From contig JAGOKS010000006.1 of assembly GCA_017994425.1 (NCBI GenBank), forward strand, positions 1-46,854: 46,854 nt of DNA, in the 5' to 3' direction. Position 1 is the first letter of the stretch, and every line of letters begins with the position of its first letter. Of this stretch, positions 35,101 through 42,236 are shown in pieces. This DNA is from Bacteroidales bacterium (GTDB taxonomy: Bacteria > Bacteroidota > Bacteroidia > Bacteroidales > WCHB1-69). The notes below the pieces were generated by a model, which worked only from the letters and a program-made list of their open reading frames with translations, did no database searches and was not told the DNA's origin. The position numbers were made by a program, and so were the translations under genes.

Positions 35101-35408
35101 GGTTCTATAGTACAAAATCAAATATTGTTTGCAACGATGAGACAAGTATCCGTGATGCAGGTTATGACATAGAAGTCAAAATATGGCCTAATCCGGCTAA
35201 AGATTATGTAGATATACTTTGGGAAGAAAATGCTACGGTAAATCAAGTTCTTGTTTTGGATGTGTATGGAAAAATAATTTACTCACAACAAGTAAATGAT
35301 AGGAATGCTCGTTTAGATATTTCTTCACTTGCCAATGGTATGTATGTTATACAATTGAAAAACAATCATCAAGTTTTAGGTAATTATAAGTTTATTTGTG
35401 ATAAATAA
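32181..35408 (+). CDS. Giant GLUG-repeat surface protein with T9SS sorting domain, copy 2
   Basis: A 1075-residue paralogue of the preceding protein. Signal peptide ends KA|Q (residue 24). The GLUG region (residues about 27-600) aligns nearly end to end with copy 1, including YYDRQITG, LQLDP..WYME..MYPRLLCFQ and a following YFYAD/FFYAD segment. After about residue 690 the two diverge. Copy 2 keeps only about two Ig-like modules, and then has fibronectin-III-like domains (VSVDSNNHNIVVWEKPS, FKIYREANDAENYVLIKT, NKWNLIWTPYEGLEYTSYSI). It ends in a type A sorting tail (IWPNPAKDYVDILW, LANGMYVIQLK). A tandem duplication with exchanged C-terminal modules is the simplest reading. It has its own terminator. 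Confidence 0.88.
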   Translation: MKKCILFIFGIVNIINVYNSNVKAQNVSRWNGTDTTVWVNGLGTIGMPYLIESAGNLACLAKRVNEGNTYAGVYFKLTTNLNLAGGNWIPIGISTSYSFNGNFDGDYYTIDSLTINTNPTATSFVGLFGMVQSAVIQKVILSNVNVKQSSASAGIYTGALLGATNLGAKITNCSVLSGVVYSVSNNGSRGYAGGIVGCSQFGIQNLTIQNCNNAAEIYGNYAVGGIVGMLNVTTHDIDTAWISNCYNTGLINGLPSPGNVYTGGVIGWLNLQRNYTEIYMDNCYNTAYIKDTTHSGIYAYTGGVIGYLQNTATAIDNINASISNVWNSGKVENISTSLDVTTNKWSYAAGIVGNVTLYGVAKIYYSNVYNTGEVCFFRRSPKTTSAVSGIVGLLSVQKAGGYISLSQSYNTGKIDLISPDTANNLTFAGGIIGWLYSSQGGIYLIDRCFNSGNISNESFYSGGIVGYTYGGSSSGNVIQNCINSGKVQSKNTAGGITACYEQKGSNNYIQNCLSVGTIITPTGPSGIAGTLWDSTILDLATCYYDRQITGCTRGTSPIGAGASKMNDTIRYAHQIAALQLDPTVWYMETGMYPRLLCFQHLDEMILAATPIFFYADTTASVYNSVYEVNRSFNMGGKTGTFFHSSKPTSLTILNNDSAVLHTSSIDTVILTVNYGTAGKTIDLIVKPKPFINIEDTITYCSNELPILYRNLFIDKAGDYTFTSNLSNAYDTNFTIHAIVNQAYDTVIMMEISEKEIPFLFGEQSLTKAGVYKDTFQTVYANCDSIVCLVLIIRPIDEAVPICLVSVDSNNHNIVVWEKPSVNYISDFKIYREANDAENYVLIKTLPYDSLATYVDVSSDASKKAYRYKLGAMTIYGYETNLSPYHQTIHLTINKGIGNKWNLIWTPYEGLEYTSYSISRGTSKANMQPLTDISANFTSYTDEVVGTVYYQIEINLPYSCNPQGIMSLKSGDDNRFYSTKSNIVCNDETSIRDAGYDIEVKIWPNPAKDYVDILWEENATVNQVLVLDVYGKIIYSQQVNDRNARLDISSLANGMYVIQLKNNHQVLGNYKFICDK

Positions 35409-35432
35409 AAAATAATGACATCATTTTGTGAA

Positions 35433-35461
35433 AGAGTCGCATGAATGTGGCTCTTTTTTTT
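35433..35461 (+). terminator. Rho-independent terminator after GLUG copy 2
   Basis: AGAGTCGCAT pairs with ATGTGGCTCT and is followed by seven to eight T. Confidence 0.8.
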
Positions 35462-35526
35462 ATTTTAAATATGAATGTAAGCTTTGGTAATTTCCATAAA
35501 TTTAATGATTGATAATAAAAAAAGTG

Positions 35527-35534
35527 TACTTTTG
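35527..35534 (+). promoter_or_regulatory. Promoter -7 box of the thiH operon
   Basis: TACTTTTG (TAnnTTTG), 96 bp before the thiH ATG. The leader contains a small CGCAA/TTGCG hairpin (35593-35610) but no recognisable TPP riboswitch core. Confidence 0.55.
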
Positions 35535-35629
35535 CACAGATGCATGAGCACATTTAATTAAAGCTTAAGACACTTATAAACAGATAAAAAAACGCAAATC
35601 ATCCATTGCGATAATTATTAGAAGTAAAC

Positions 35630-36751
35630 ATGTTCTCGGAAATAGCGGAAAAATATAATTGGGATAAAATAGGAGACGAAATCAACGCCAAAACCAAGGC
35701 AGATGTAGAACATGCTTTACATACGCCCTTATTGACTATGGAAGATTTCAAAGCTTTGGTGTCGCCCTCAGCAGCGGATTACCTTGAAATAATGGCAAAA
35801 AAAAGCCGTGAAGCCACCCAAAAACGTTTTGGAAAAACCATACAATTTTACATTCCTTTGTATTTAAGTAATGAATGCAGCAATCATTGTATTTATTGCG
35901 GCTTTAACCATAAAAATAAAATATCTAGAATAACTTTAAATGATAAGGAAATTTTAGAGGAAGTGAAGGTTATTAAAAAAATGGGCTATGAGCATATTTT
36001 ATTACTTACGGGAGAGTCGCCGAAACATTCAGGCGTAGATTATCTTGAGCATGCCATGCAATTGATACGTCCTTATTTTAAACAGATTACTTTGGAAGTA
36101 CAACCCATGAGTACAGATGAATATAAACGTTTGATAGCCTTCGGTTTGCATGGGGTTTATGTGTATCAGGAAACCTATTGTAAAGAAAGATATACCCTCT
36201 ATCATCCGGCAGGGAAGAAAAAAGACTATAACTGGCGTATTGATACCCCTGATCGATTAGGTATTGCCGGTGTACATAAAATTGGTTTAGGGGCTTTATT
36301 AGGGCTTGAAAATTGGCGTATTGAAGCAGTTTTTATGGCAATGCATCTTCGGTATTTAGAAAAAACCTATTGGAGAACAAAATATTCCATTGCTTTTCCT
36401 CGTATACGTCCACATGTAGGAGGTTTTATACCTAATTATATGGTCGATGATAAAGAATTTGCACAAATGATATGGGCATTCCGTATCTTTGATAATGACT
36501 TGGAAATGTCATTAACTACACGTGAAAGTCAAAAATTTAGAAATCACATGGTTGAACTAGGTATTACTTCAATGAGTGCCGGTTCTAAAACCGATCCGGG
36601 TGGCTATACCATCTCTGATAATGAATTAGAACAATTTACAACAAACGATAATAGAAATCCCAAAGAAATGATACAAATGATACATAATCAAGGATATGAT
36701 GTTATATGGAAAGATTGGGATGCCTGTCTTGAACAAAAAAAATATAATTAA
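35630..36751 (+). CDS. thiH: 2-iminoacetate synthase ThiH (radical SAM)
   Basis: A 373-residue radical SAM enzyme that cleaves tyrosine to give dehydroglycine for the thiazole of thiamine in anaerobes. The cluster motif is Cys83-x3-Cys87-x2-Cys90 (NECSNHCIYCGF). The BATS-type C-terminal region and the family's LLTGESP, LEVQPM and YQETY segments are present. The C-terminal CxxC cluster motif that marks HydG is absent, which favours ThiH over the [FeFe]-hydrogenase maturase. No other thi gene and no TPP riboswitch are nearby. It heads an operon with a TPR protein (1-bp gap), a DedA protein and aroE. Confidence 0.92.
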   Translation: MFSEIAEKYNWDKIGDEINAKTKADVEHALHTPLLTMEDFKALVSPSAADYLEIMAKKSREATQKRFGKTIQFYIPLYLSNECSNHCIYCGFNHKNKISRITLNDKEILEEVKVIKKMGYEHILLLTGESPKHSGVDYLEHAMQLIRPYFKQITLEVQPMSTDEYKRLIAFGLHGVYVYQETYCKERYTLYHPAGKKKDYNWRIDTPDRLGIAGVHKIGLGALLGLENWRIEAVFMAMHLRYLEKTYWRTKYSIAFPRIRPHVGGFIPNYMVDDKEFAQMIWAFRIFDNDLEMSLTTRESQKFRNHMVELGITSMSAGSKTDPGGYTISDNELEQFTTNDNRNPKEMIQMIHNQGYDVIWKDWDACLEQKKYN

Positions 36752-36752
36752 T

Positions 36753-38195
36753 ATGCAAGAAGATTTTTTTGACGATAATTTTAACGAGGATTCCGAAGAC
36801 AATGAAATGGGGCATCTTATAGAACGTTTTGATAATATGCTAAATACAAATACTCCCGATTTTTTTGATATAGATGATTATGCTTATATATTCGATCATT
36901 ATTTTTATACAGGGAAACTAAATAAAGCTCAAAAAGCACTTTCTTTGGGAATAAAACAATTTCCAAATGCTATATGGTTGCAGTTAAAAAAAGTGCATTA
37001 TTTTATTTATTCTCAAAAGAATGAAGAAGCGTTGAAAATTCTTGAAGAAACAGATAAACTATTATTTCCCGAAACCGAAATGCTTTTAGAACAAGCTTAT
37101 TTGTATGCACAATTGAAAAAATACGATAAATCAATTGAGAAATATGAAAAGTTACTCACAGTAAAAGATAACGAACATACATTCTTAGAAGATGTCTATT
37201 TAGGCTTATCGGAAGTGTATGAACAAACGGGAGAGGATGAAAAATCACTGCATTATCTCAAAAAAGCTCTTGAATTAGACCCTGAAAATGAGTATCTTAT
37301 TTCTAATGTATCGGAGGCTTTTTACAATATTGCCAAAGAGGATGAAAAACACCAAATAGTAGATTATTTCATTGGTTTTTTAGATAAAAATCCTATGTCT
37401 TCTATCGGATGGTGTTATTTGGGATTGGCATATTTGGAAATCGCTTTGTATGAAAAAGCTATTGAGTCTTTTGATTATGCTTTGGCTTTGGATGAAAACA
37501 ATGAAGAGGCACTGTTATATAGCATGCAAACTTATTTTAAATTAAATGATACGAAGAAAGCAAATGAAACTTTTCTTAATTTATTGGAAATCTCACAATT
37601 AAAAGAAATTGCATGGTATGAATTAGGTGATAACTTATATAAATCAGGAGATAATGAAGGGGCTTTATTTGCGTTTCAAAAGTCTATTGATGAAAACCCT
37701 AATTATTATTTATCTTACGTTAGTAAAGCTATAGTATTTGCGGCTATCGAAAATTATACAAATGCTATAGAAAATATTGATAAAGCTATCGCATTACAAC
37801 AAAAGATTGCAGAATACTGGCTCTTTAAAAGTCAATATCTATGCGAAGCAGATCGGGAAGATGAGGCTCTCTTGATACTTCAATATGTAGCCAAAGAATT
37901 TCCACTTGAATCCGATACCTGGCTTATATATTCCGATTTTTATGTAACTATGGATAATATAGATCAAGCCATTTATATATTATTTAAAGGGATTGAAAAA
38001 CAACCAGATAACATATCCTATGTATATAGAATGGCTAATTATTACTATTTAAAAGAAGATACTGTCCAGGGAAATTCTTATTTACATTTAGCATATGCTT
38101 CGAACCCTGATTTATTATCCGAATTTTTCGAATACGATGAAAATATGTACAATATCCCTGATGTTATTGAATTTCTTTCTCATATAAAAAATTAA
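36753..38195 (+). CDS. Tetratricopeptide repeat protein
   Basis: A 480-residue protein starting at the ATG at 36753, one base after the thiH stop. An upstream in-frame ATG at 36696 would overlap thiH and add unrelated residues, so I reject it. The N-terminal ~30 residues are very acidic (EDFFDDNFNEDSEDNEMG). About ten or more TPR-like helix pairs follow, for example YLGLSEVYEQTGEDEKSLHYL, WCYLGLAYLEIALYEKAIES and WYELGDNLYKSGDNEGALFAF. No signal peptide, so cytosolic. TPR arrays bind other proteins; the partner is unknown. Widespread in Bacteroidota upstream of shikimate or DedA genes as far as I recall, but I cannot verify this. Confidence 0.88.
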   Translation: MQEDFFDDNFNEDSEDNEMGHLIERFDNMLNTNTPDFFDIDDYAYIFDHYFYTGKLNKAQKALSLGIKQFPNAIWLQLKKVHYFIYSQKNEEALKILEETDKLLFPETEMLLEQAYLYAQLKKYDKSIEKYEKLLTVKDNEHTFLEDVYLGLSEVYEQTGEDEKSLHYLKKALELDPENEYLISNVSEAFYNIAKEDEKHQIVDYFIGFLDKNPMSSIGWCYLGLAYLEIALYEKAIESFDYALALDENNEEALLYSMQTYFKLNDTKKANETFLNLLEISQLKEIAWYELGDNLYKSGDNEGALFAFQKSIDENPNYYLSYVSKAIVFAAIENYTNAIENIDKAIALQQKIAEYWLFKSQYLCEADREDEALLILQYVAKEFPLESDTWLIYSDFYVTMDNIDQAIYILFKGIEKQPDNISYVYRMANYYYLKEDTVQGNSYLHLAYASNPDLLSEFFEYDENMYNIPDVIEFLSHIKN

Positions 38196-38201
38196 TACCT
38201 T

Positions 38202-38984
38202 ATGAAGAAAATTATTTTCGTGTGCTTTTTATTTTTTACTTCTATCAGCATATCACATGCACAAATAACCGATAGCCTGCAATTACAACCAAACACCTCA
38301 AGTCAATCTATACTTAACGAAAAATCATTAGTTACTAAAGTGGTTGATTGGTATATGTATCATCTGAATTATTTTTCAATTTCTGTTTTAATGACTATCG
38401 AAAGCTCTTTTATCCCTTTCCCTTCAGAAGTTGTGATACCTCCGGCTGCCTATGCTGCTTGTAATCCGGAAAATCAAAGTTTATATGTTACGGATTATAA
38501 ATTACTAAATGTATTTTTAGTGGTTTTATTCGGTACATTGGGAGCTTTAATTGGTGCATTTATTAATTATTTTCTTGCGTTGTATTTAGGAAGACCTATT
38601 ATTTATAAGTTTGCAGATAGTAAATTAGGACATTTATTATTGTTAGACAGCAGTAAAATTAAAAAAGCGGAAGATTATTTTGTAAAACACGGAAATAGTT
38701 CAACTTTTATAGGGCGTTTGCTTCCGGGAATACGCCAACTGATTTCCATACCGGCAGGATTGGCAAAAATGAAATTAACTCCTTTTATCACTTATACGTG
38801 TTTAGGCGCCGGAATTTGGAATTCTATGTTGGCTGTGTTGGGATATATTGCTCACGGAGAACAAGATATTATCAATAAATACAGCCATGAATTGTCCTAT
38901 GTCTTATTGGGATTAGGAGTAATTTTATTGGTTTATTTAATCATTAAAGGATTGAAAAAGAAAAACAAGAAAAAGATTGACTAA
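38202..38984 (+). CDS. DedA family membrane protein
   Basis: A 260-residue inner-membrane protein of the DedA/SNARE-associated (VTT) superfamily, several members of which flip polyprenyl or phospholipids. An unusual N-terminal segment looks like a signal peptide (MKKIIFVCFLFFTSISISHA) and is followed by a short periplasmic linker before the first DedA helix. Family hallmarks are IESSFIPFPSEVVIPPAA (acidic residue in the re-entrant loop) and FIGRLLPGIRQLISIPAGLAKM (conserved arginines). Four to five membrane helices follow, then a lysine-rich tail. Six bp after the TPR gene; overlaps the aroE start. Confidence 0.9.
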   Translation: MKKIIFVCFLFFTSISISHAQITDSLQLQPNTSSQSILNEKSLVTKVVDWYMYHLNYFSISVLMTIESSFIPFPSEVVIPPAAYAACNPENQSLYVTDYKLLNVFLVVLFGTLGALIGAFINYFLALYLGRPIIYKFADSKLGHLLLLDSSKIKKAEDYFVKHGNSSTFIGRLLPGIRQLISIPAGLAKMKLTPFITYTCLGAGIWNSMLAVLGYIAHGEQDIINKYSHELSYVLLGLGVILLVYLIIKGLKKKNKKKID

Positions 38985-39735
38985 GGTCTATGGCATTATC
39001 GGAAAAACATTATCACATTCTTTTTCCAAAAAATATTTTCAACAAAAGTTTGAAAAGGAAAATAGAAAGAATGTGAGCTATGAAATTTTCCCTTTAGATA
39101 ACATTCATCAATTCCCATTACTTATTCAACAATACCCATTAATTGCAGGATTGAATGTTACGATTCCATATAAAGAAGATGTTTTGAAATATGTTGATAT
39201 CCTTGATGATACTGCCGAGAAGGTTGGAGCAGTAAATGTTTTAAAAATACAACATAAGGATACTACAAATATGATTTATGGCTATAATACAGATTGTATA
39301 GGCTTTGAATCTCTTTTAAAAAAACATAGCTTGGCATTTGATACGCAAGCCTTGATTTTAGGAAGCGGTGGTGCTGCCAAAGCCGTTGCTTTTGTATTAC
39401 AGTCGATGCAAGTTCCTTATCTGCTAGTTAGTCGTCTTAAAAAAGTAAATACACTATTGTATGAACAGATAACAGAAGAAATCGTTAGAAAATGTCATTT
39501 AATAATTAATTGTACCCCCTTAGGAATGTTTCCTCATGCTGACAATTATCCTCAAATTCCATATAAGGCTATCAGCAATAAGCATTTGTTAATAGACGTA
39601 GTTTATAACCCTTTCGAAACGGCATTCCTTAAAAAAGGGAAGGAACAGGGAGCTAGCATTGAAAATGGATATGCAATGTTTTGTATTCAAGCGGAGGAAT
39701 CTTGGAAAATATGGAATTCAAACTCAGAAAAGTAA
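38977..39735 (+). CDS. aroE: Shikimate dehydrogenase AroE
   Basis: A 252-residue enzyme that reduces 3-dehydroshikimate with NADPH in aromatic amino-acid synthesis. The shikimate-binding SHSFS is at residues 13-17, catalytic Lys66 in NVTIPYKEDV, Asp106 in YNTDCIGF, and the nucleotide-binding GSGGAAKA at 129-136. The CTPLGMFP segment near 180 is also typical. The start is TTG at 38977, inside the DedA coding sequence (8-bp overlap). VYGIIGKTLSHSFS must begin here and no ATG is available, so translation is probably coupled to DedA. Confidence 0.94.
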   Translation: MTKVYGIIGKTLSHSFSKKYFQQKFEKENRKNVSYEIFPLDNIHQFPLLIQQYPLIAGLNVTIPYKEDVLKYVDILDDTAEKVGAVNVLKIQHKDTTNMIYGYNTDCIGFESLLKKHSLAFDTQALILGSGGAAKAVAFVLQSMQVPYLLVSRLKKVNTLLYEQITEEIVRKCHLIINCTPLGMFPHADNYPQIPYKAISNKHLLIDVVYNPFETAFLKKGKEQGASIENGYAMFCIQAEESWKIWNSNSEK

Positions 39736-39770
39736 TATGTAATATATTTATTTTACAGCCGAATAAACAA

Positions 39771-39797
39771 TTACTTCTAAGAAGTAAATAATTATTT
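39771..39797 (+). terminator. Hairpin after aroE, possible terminator
   Basis: TTACTTC and GAAGTAA form a perfect 7-bp stem with a TAA loop, followed by ATAATTATTTT. The T run is broken, so it is a weak candidate for the end of the thiH-aroE transcript. Confidence 0.45.
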
Positions 39798-39828
39798 TAC
39801 GGAAGTCTGTTTATATGAATTTTTAATG

Positions 39829-39836
39829 TATTTTTG
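39829..39836 (+). promoter_or_regulatory. Promoter -7 box of the small membrane/periplasmic pair
   Basis: TATTTTTG (TAnnTTTG), 27 bp before the ATG at 39863. Confidence 0.5.
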
Positions 39837-39862
39837 CATGTAGAAATTTAACGACTATCATT

Positions 39863-40066
39863 ATGGAAACATTCGATTGGTATATTTTCTTCTATTATTT
39901 AGCTATAGCCTTTGGAGCTGTAGCCGGGATTTTTTTTATTTTTTCATTTTTAAGCGGTTTAAAAATCGTTAAAATGAAATATATATGGCATAAACGTATC
40001 GGCATCATCGGTTTTTCGTTGATGTGTGTGCATTTAATTCTATTTGCTTATTTTTTAATTTTTTAG
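39863..40066 (+). CDS. Small two-helix membrane protein
   Basis: A 67-residue protein with two membrane helices (about 7-33 and 45-66) joined by a basic loop (KIVKMKYIWHKR). His43 at the entry of helix 2 and His57 within it are spaced like heme ligands in small cytochrome b-type proteins, but the protein is too short to assign. It ends 2 bp before the next gene, a secreted protein with a beta-sandwich pattern, so the two are certainly one unit. No family recognised. Confidence 0.65.
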   Translation: METFDWYIFFYYLAIAFGAVAGIFFIFSFLSGLKIVKMKYIWHKRIGIIGFSLMCVHLILFAYFLIF

Positions 40067-40068
40067 TT

Positions 40069-40410
40069 ATGAAAAAACAGTTATTAACATTATTCTTTCT
40101 TGCCTTTATTCCGGTGTGTTTAATGGCTCATGCCCCTAAAAAAGTAGTTGTCAGTTATGATGCTGCAACTTCTACCGTAAAAGTAATTGTTACTCATCCC
40201 GTGAGTAATGTAAATACTCATTTTGTTCAATCAATTGTCATTACTGTTGACGGCAAAGAAGTAAAAACCTTTAATGAAACCAAACAGGAAAATGCTACTA
40301 CTGAAACCGTGGAAGTTGTTTTATCCGGTGTCAAACCCGGCATGACGATTGAAGCCGTAGCTAAATGCAACCTGATGGGCTCCAAAAAAGGGAAAATTGC
40401 GGTTAAGTAA
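40069..40410 (+). CDS. Small secreted protein, desulfoferrodoxin-like beta-sandwich (tentative)
   Basis: A 113-residue protein from the ATG at 40069. An upstream in-frame ATG inside the previous gene is rejected because only this start gives a clean signal peptide (MKKQLLTLFFLAFIPVCLMA|H). The mature part has alternating strands, KVVVSYDAATSTVKVIVTHPV, then THFVQSIVITVDGKEVKTF, and ends GSKKGKIAVK. The HP...H..SI...VDG pattern recalls the superoxide reductase/desulfoferrodoxin fold, but the full set of iron ligands (four His, one Cys) is not there. It is tightly coupled to the small membrane protein gene. Role unknown. Confidence 0.6.
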   Translation: MKKQLLTLFFLAFIPVCLMAHAPKKVVVSYDAATSTVKVIVTHPVSNVNTHFVQSIVITVDGKEVKTFNETKQENATTETVEVVLSGVKPGMTIEAVAKCNLMGSKKGKIAVK

Positions 40411-40489
40411 GTTGCTTTTTTTTGTAGTGAATAAGATATAGATTCTTATTTCGCGTCATCTTTTGCATGATTTAAAAAAAACACTCTGC

Positions 40490-40520
40490 TTTGTTATGGC
40501 AAAGGGGTGATTTATTTTTG
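40490..40520 (+). promoter_or_regulatory. Promoter of the DUF2779 nuclease gene
   Basis: TTTG (40490-40493), 19 bp, TATTTTTG (40513-40520). This is an exact match to the Bacteroidota consensus in both boxes and spacing, 14 bp before the ATG. Confidence 0.7.
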
Positions 40521-40534
40521 TGAAAAATTAGAGT

Positions 40535-41881
40535 ATGTTATCAAAATCAAAATATGTAAGAGGAATGAACTGCCGGAAATCGCTCTGGCTCTATGTTCAT
40601 AAAAAAGAGGACCAAGAAATATCAGAATCTACACAACTTATTTTCAGCAAAGGAACCTCTGTAGGGGAGTTGGCACGAACGTATTTTCCTAAAGGCAAAA
40701 ATGCTGTAATGGAACCATTTCCAAGCTTTATAGCGGCAAAACGTACGCAAAGTTATATCCAAGCAGGCCTTGAAACCATTTATGAAGCAACTTTTGTGTA
40801 TAACAATACACTGGTTGCTGTGGATATACTCCATAAAGAAAACGGAAAATGGAATCTCTATGAAGTAAAAAGTACCAATAGTGTTAAACCTGAACATTTT
40901 AAAGACATAAGCATACAGTATTATGTTGTGAAAGCTTGTGGTTTGGAAGTTGGGGATGCTTTTCTTATGCATTTCAACAGAGAGTATGTGCGTAAAGGAG
41001 CTATTGATGTACAGCAATTATTTTTACCCGAATCAGTTTTACCGGATGTACTTGTCTTACAAGCTGAAATACCGGCTCACCTGGCTGAATTGGAAGTGAT
41101 GTTAAAAGGGGAGGAGCCTCAGATAGAAATGGGAGGACAATGTGAAAAACCGTATTTCTGCGATTATTACAACTATTGCATGAGATTAAACCCTCAACAG
41201 AAAAAAGAAAATATCATCCTTAGTAATGAGCCGGAAGTGAATACTCATGAAGTTCGAAATTTTGTCAACAGCGTCAGCTATCCGATTTGTTACCTTGATT
41301 TTGAAACTATCATGCCCGGTATTCCGCTTTTTGATGAATCACGCCCTTATCAGCAAATTCCTTTTCAATATTCACTACATTATCAAGAAACAAAAGAAAG
41401 TGAACTAAAACATAGTGCCTATTTAGCAGAAAGTAATCTAAGTATTGACCCTAGACGAGGACTCATAGAGCAATTGATAAAAGAAACGGCTGATGCAAAC
41501 ACCATTTTCGTTTATAACATTGCTTTCGAACGGACACGTTTGAATGAGATGAAACGTGATTTTCCTATCTATGCTGAAGAATTAAAAAGCATCATAGAAC
41601 GTTTAACCGATTTAATAATTCCTTTCAGAAAAAAATTCTATCGTACGGAATCCATGCAATCTTTATATTCCATCAAAGTAGTATTGCCGATATTATGTCC
41701 TGAATTGTCGTATCACTCTTTGGAAATATCCGATGGTATGAGTGCCAGTAATGCTTTTTTGGAATTGTATTATACCAATGATAAAGAACATATTTTAAAA
41801 GTACGTGATGAACTTTTAAAATATTGTCATTTAGATACCCTTGCTATGGTTAAAATATGGGATGTACTTAAAACTGTTTAA
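40535..41881 (+). CDS. DUF2779 protein: Cas4-like nuclease fused to DEDDy exonuclease
   Basis: A 448-residue protein with two nuclease modules. The N-terminal module (about 1-220) follows the Cas4/AddB pattern: Cys13 in MNCRKSLW, PD-(D/E)XK residues Asp97 and Glu110-x-Lys112 (VAVDILH...LYEVKST), then Cys203, Cys209 and Cys215, which with Cys13 would bind a [4Fe-4S] cluster. The C-terminal module (about 248-448) is an RNase H-fold exonuclease: YLDFET (Asp255, Glu257), an YNIAFE segment (Asn328, Glu332), Asp359, and Tyr430-x3-Asp434 in YCHLD. Members of DUF2779 are known but not characterised as far as I know. It has its own consensus promoter and is followed by a Cdd1-like helix-hairpin-helix gene (31-bp gap). 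DNA repair or defence are both possible. Confidence 0.85.
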   Translation: MLSKSKYVRGMNCRKSLWLYVHKKEDQEISESTQLIFSKGTSVGELARTYFPKGKNAVMEPFPSFIAAKRTQSYIQAGLETIYEATFVYNNTLVAVDILHKENGKWNLYEVKSTNSVKPEHFKDISIQYYVVKACGLEVGDAFLMHFNREYVRKGAIDVQQLFLPESVLPDVLVLQAEIPAHLAELEVMLKGEEPQIEMGGQCEKPYFCDYYNYCMRLNPQQKKENIILSNEPEVNTHEVRNFVNSVSYPICYLDFETIMPGIPLFDESRPYQQIPFQYSLHYQETKESELKHSAYLAESNLSIDPRRGLIEQLIKETADANTIFVYNIAFERTRLNEMKRDFPIYAEELKSIIERLTDLIIPFRKKFYRTESMQSLYSIKVVLPILCPELSYHSLEISDGMSASNAFLELYYTNDKEHILKVRDELLKYCHLDTLAMVKIWDVLKTV

Positions 41882-41912
41882 TAACATTTAATTAGAAATC
41901 ATTCACTAGTTT

Positions 41913-42188
41913 ATGCATACTGTTACACAAAAAGAATCACTCAAGAGGTTACAAATAATTCCCGGTGTCGGAAAATCTATTGCTCTTGATTTATGGAATA
42001 TCGGCATTAAAGACATTCCTGATTTGAAAGGGAAAAATCCCGAAACCTTGTATGATTTATCCAATAGGTATGCAGGCTGCGTGCAGGATAAATGCTTGTT
42101 ATATGTTTTTCGCTGTGCCGTTTATTATGCGGAAACTCCTGAGGAAAAACAGGATGTAGATAAATTAAAATGGTGGAACTGGAAATAG
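41913..42188 (+). CDS. Helix-hairpin-helix protein of the Cdd1 (pathogenicity locus) family
   Basis: A 91-residue protein. Residues 8-50 (SLKRLQIIPGVGKSIALDLWNIGIKDIPDLKGKNPETLYD) form a helix-hairpin-helix DNA-binding unit with the IPGVGKSIA hairpin. RYAGCVQDKCLLYVFRCAVYYAE follows, a cysteine-containing segment characteristic of the short Cdd1 family. These proteins are common and uncharacterised. It comes 31 bp after the DUF2779 nuclease gene with no promoter or terminator between. The DNA-binding domain and the nuclease may act together (inference). Confidence 0.85.
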   Translation: MHTVTQKESLKRLQIIPGVGKSIALDLWNIGIKDIPDLKGKNPETLYDLSNRYAGCVQDKCLLYVFRCAVYYAETPEEKQDVDKLKWWNWK

Positions 42189-42236
42189 TTGAATAATGCT
42201 TTGAATTTTATTCGTACTATTTACATAGTGAGTTTA

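Noticed and set aside
35535..35629. TPP riboswitch in the thiH leader
   Set aside because: The leader lacks the conserved CTGAGA and the second thiamine-binding core; only a 5-bp hairpin is visible.
35630..36751. HydG hydrogenase maturase instead of ThiH
   Set aside because: The C-terminal cysteine cluster motif of HydG is missing and no hydE, hydF or hydrogenase gene is nearby.
40622..41017. 131-codon ORF antisense to the DUF2779 gene
   Set aside because: It is the reverse shadow of a well-supported coding region whose motifs run through the whole interval.
40535..41881. Cas4 of a CRISPR-Cas system
   Set aside because: Only the N-terminal module is Cas4-like. The protein is a fusion with a DEDDy exonuclease and there are no cas1/cas2 genes or array nearby.
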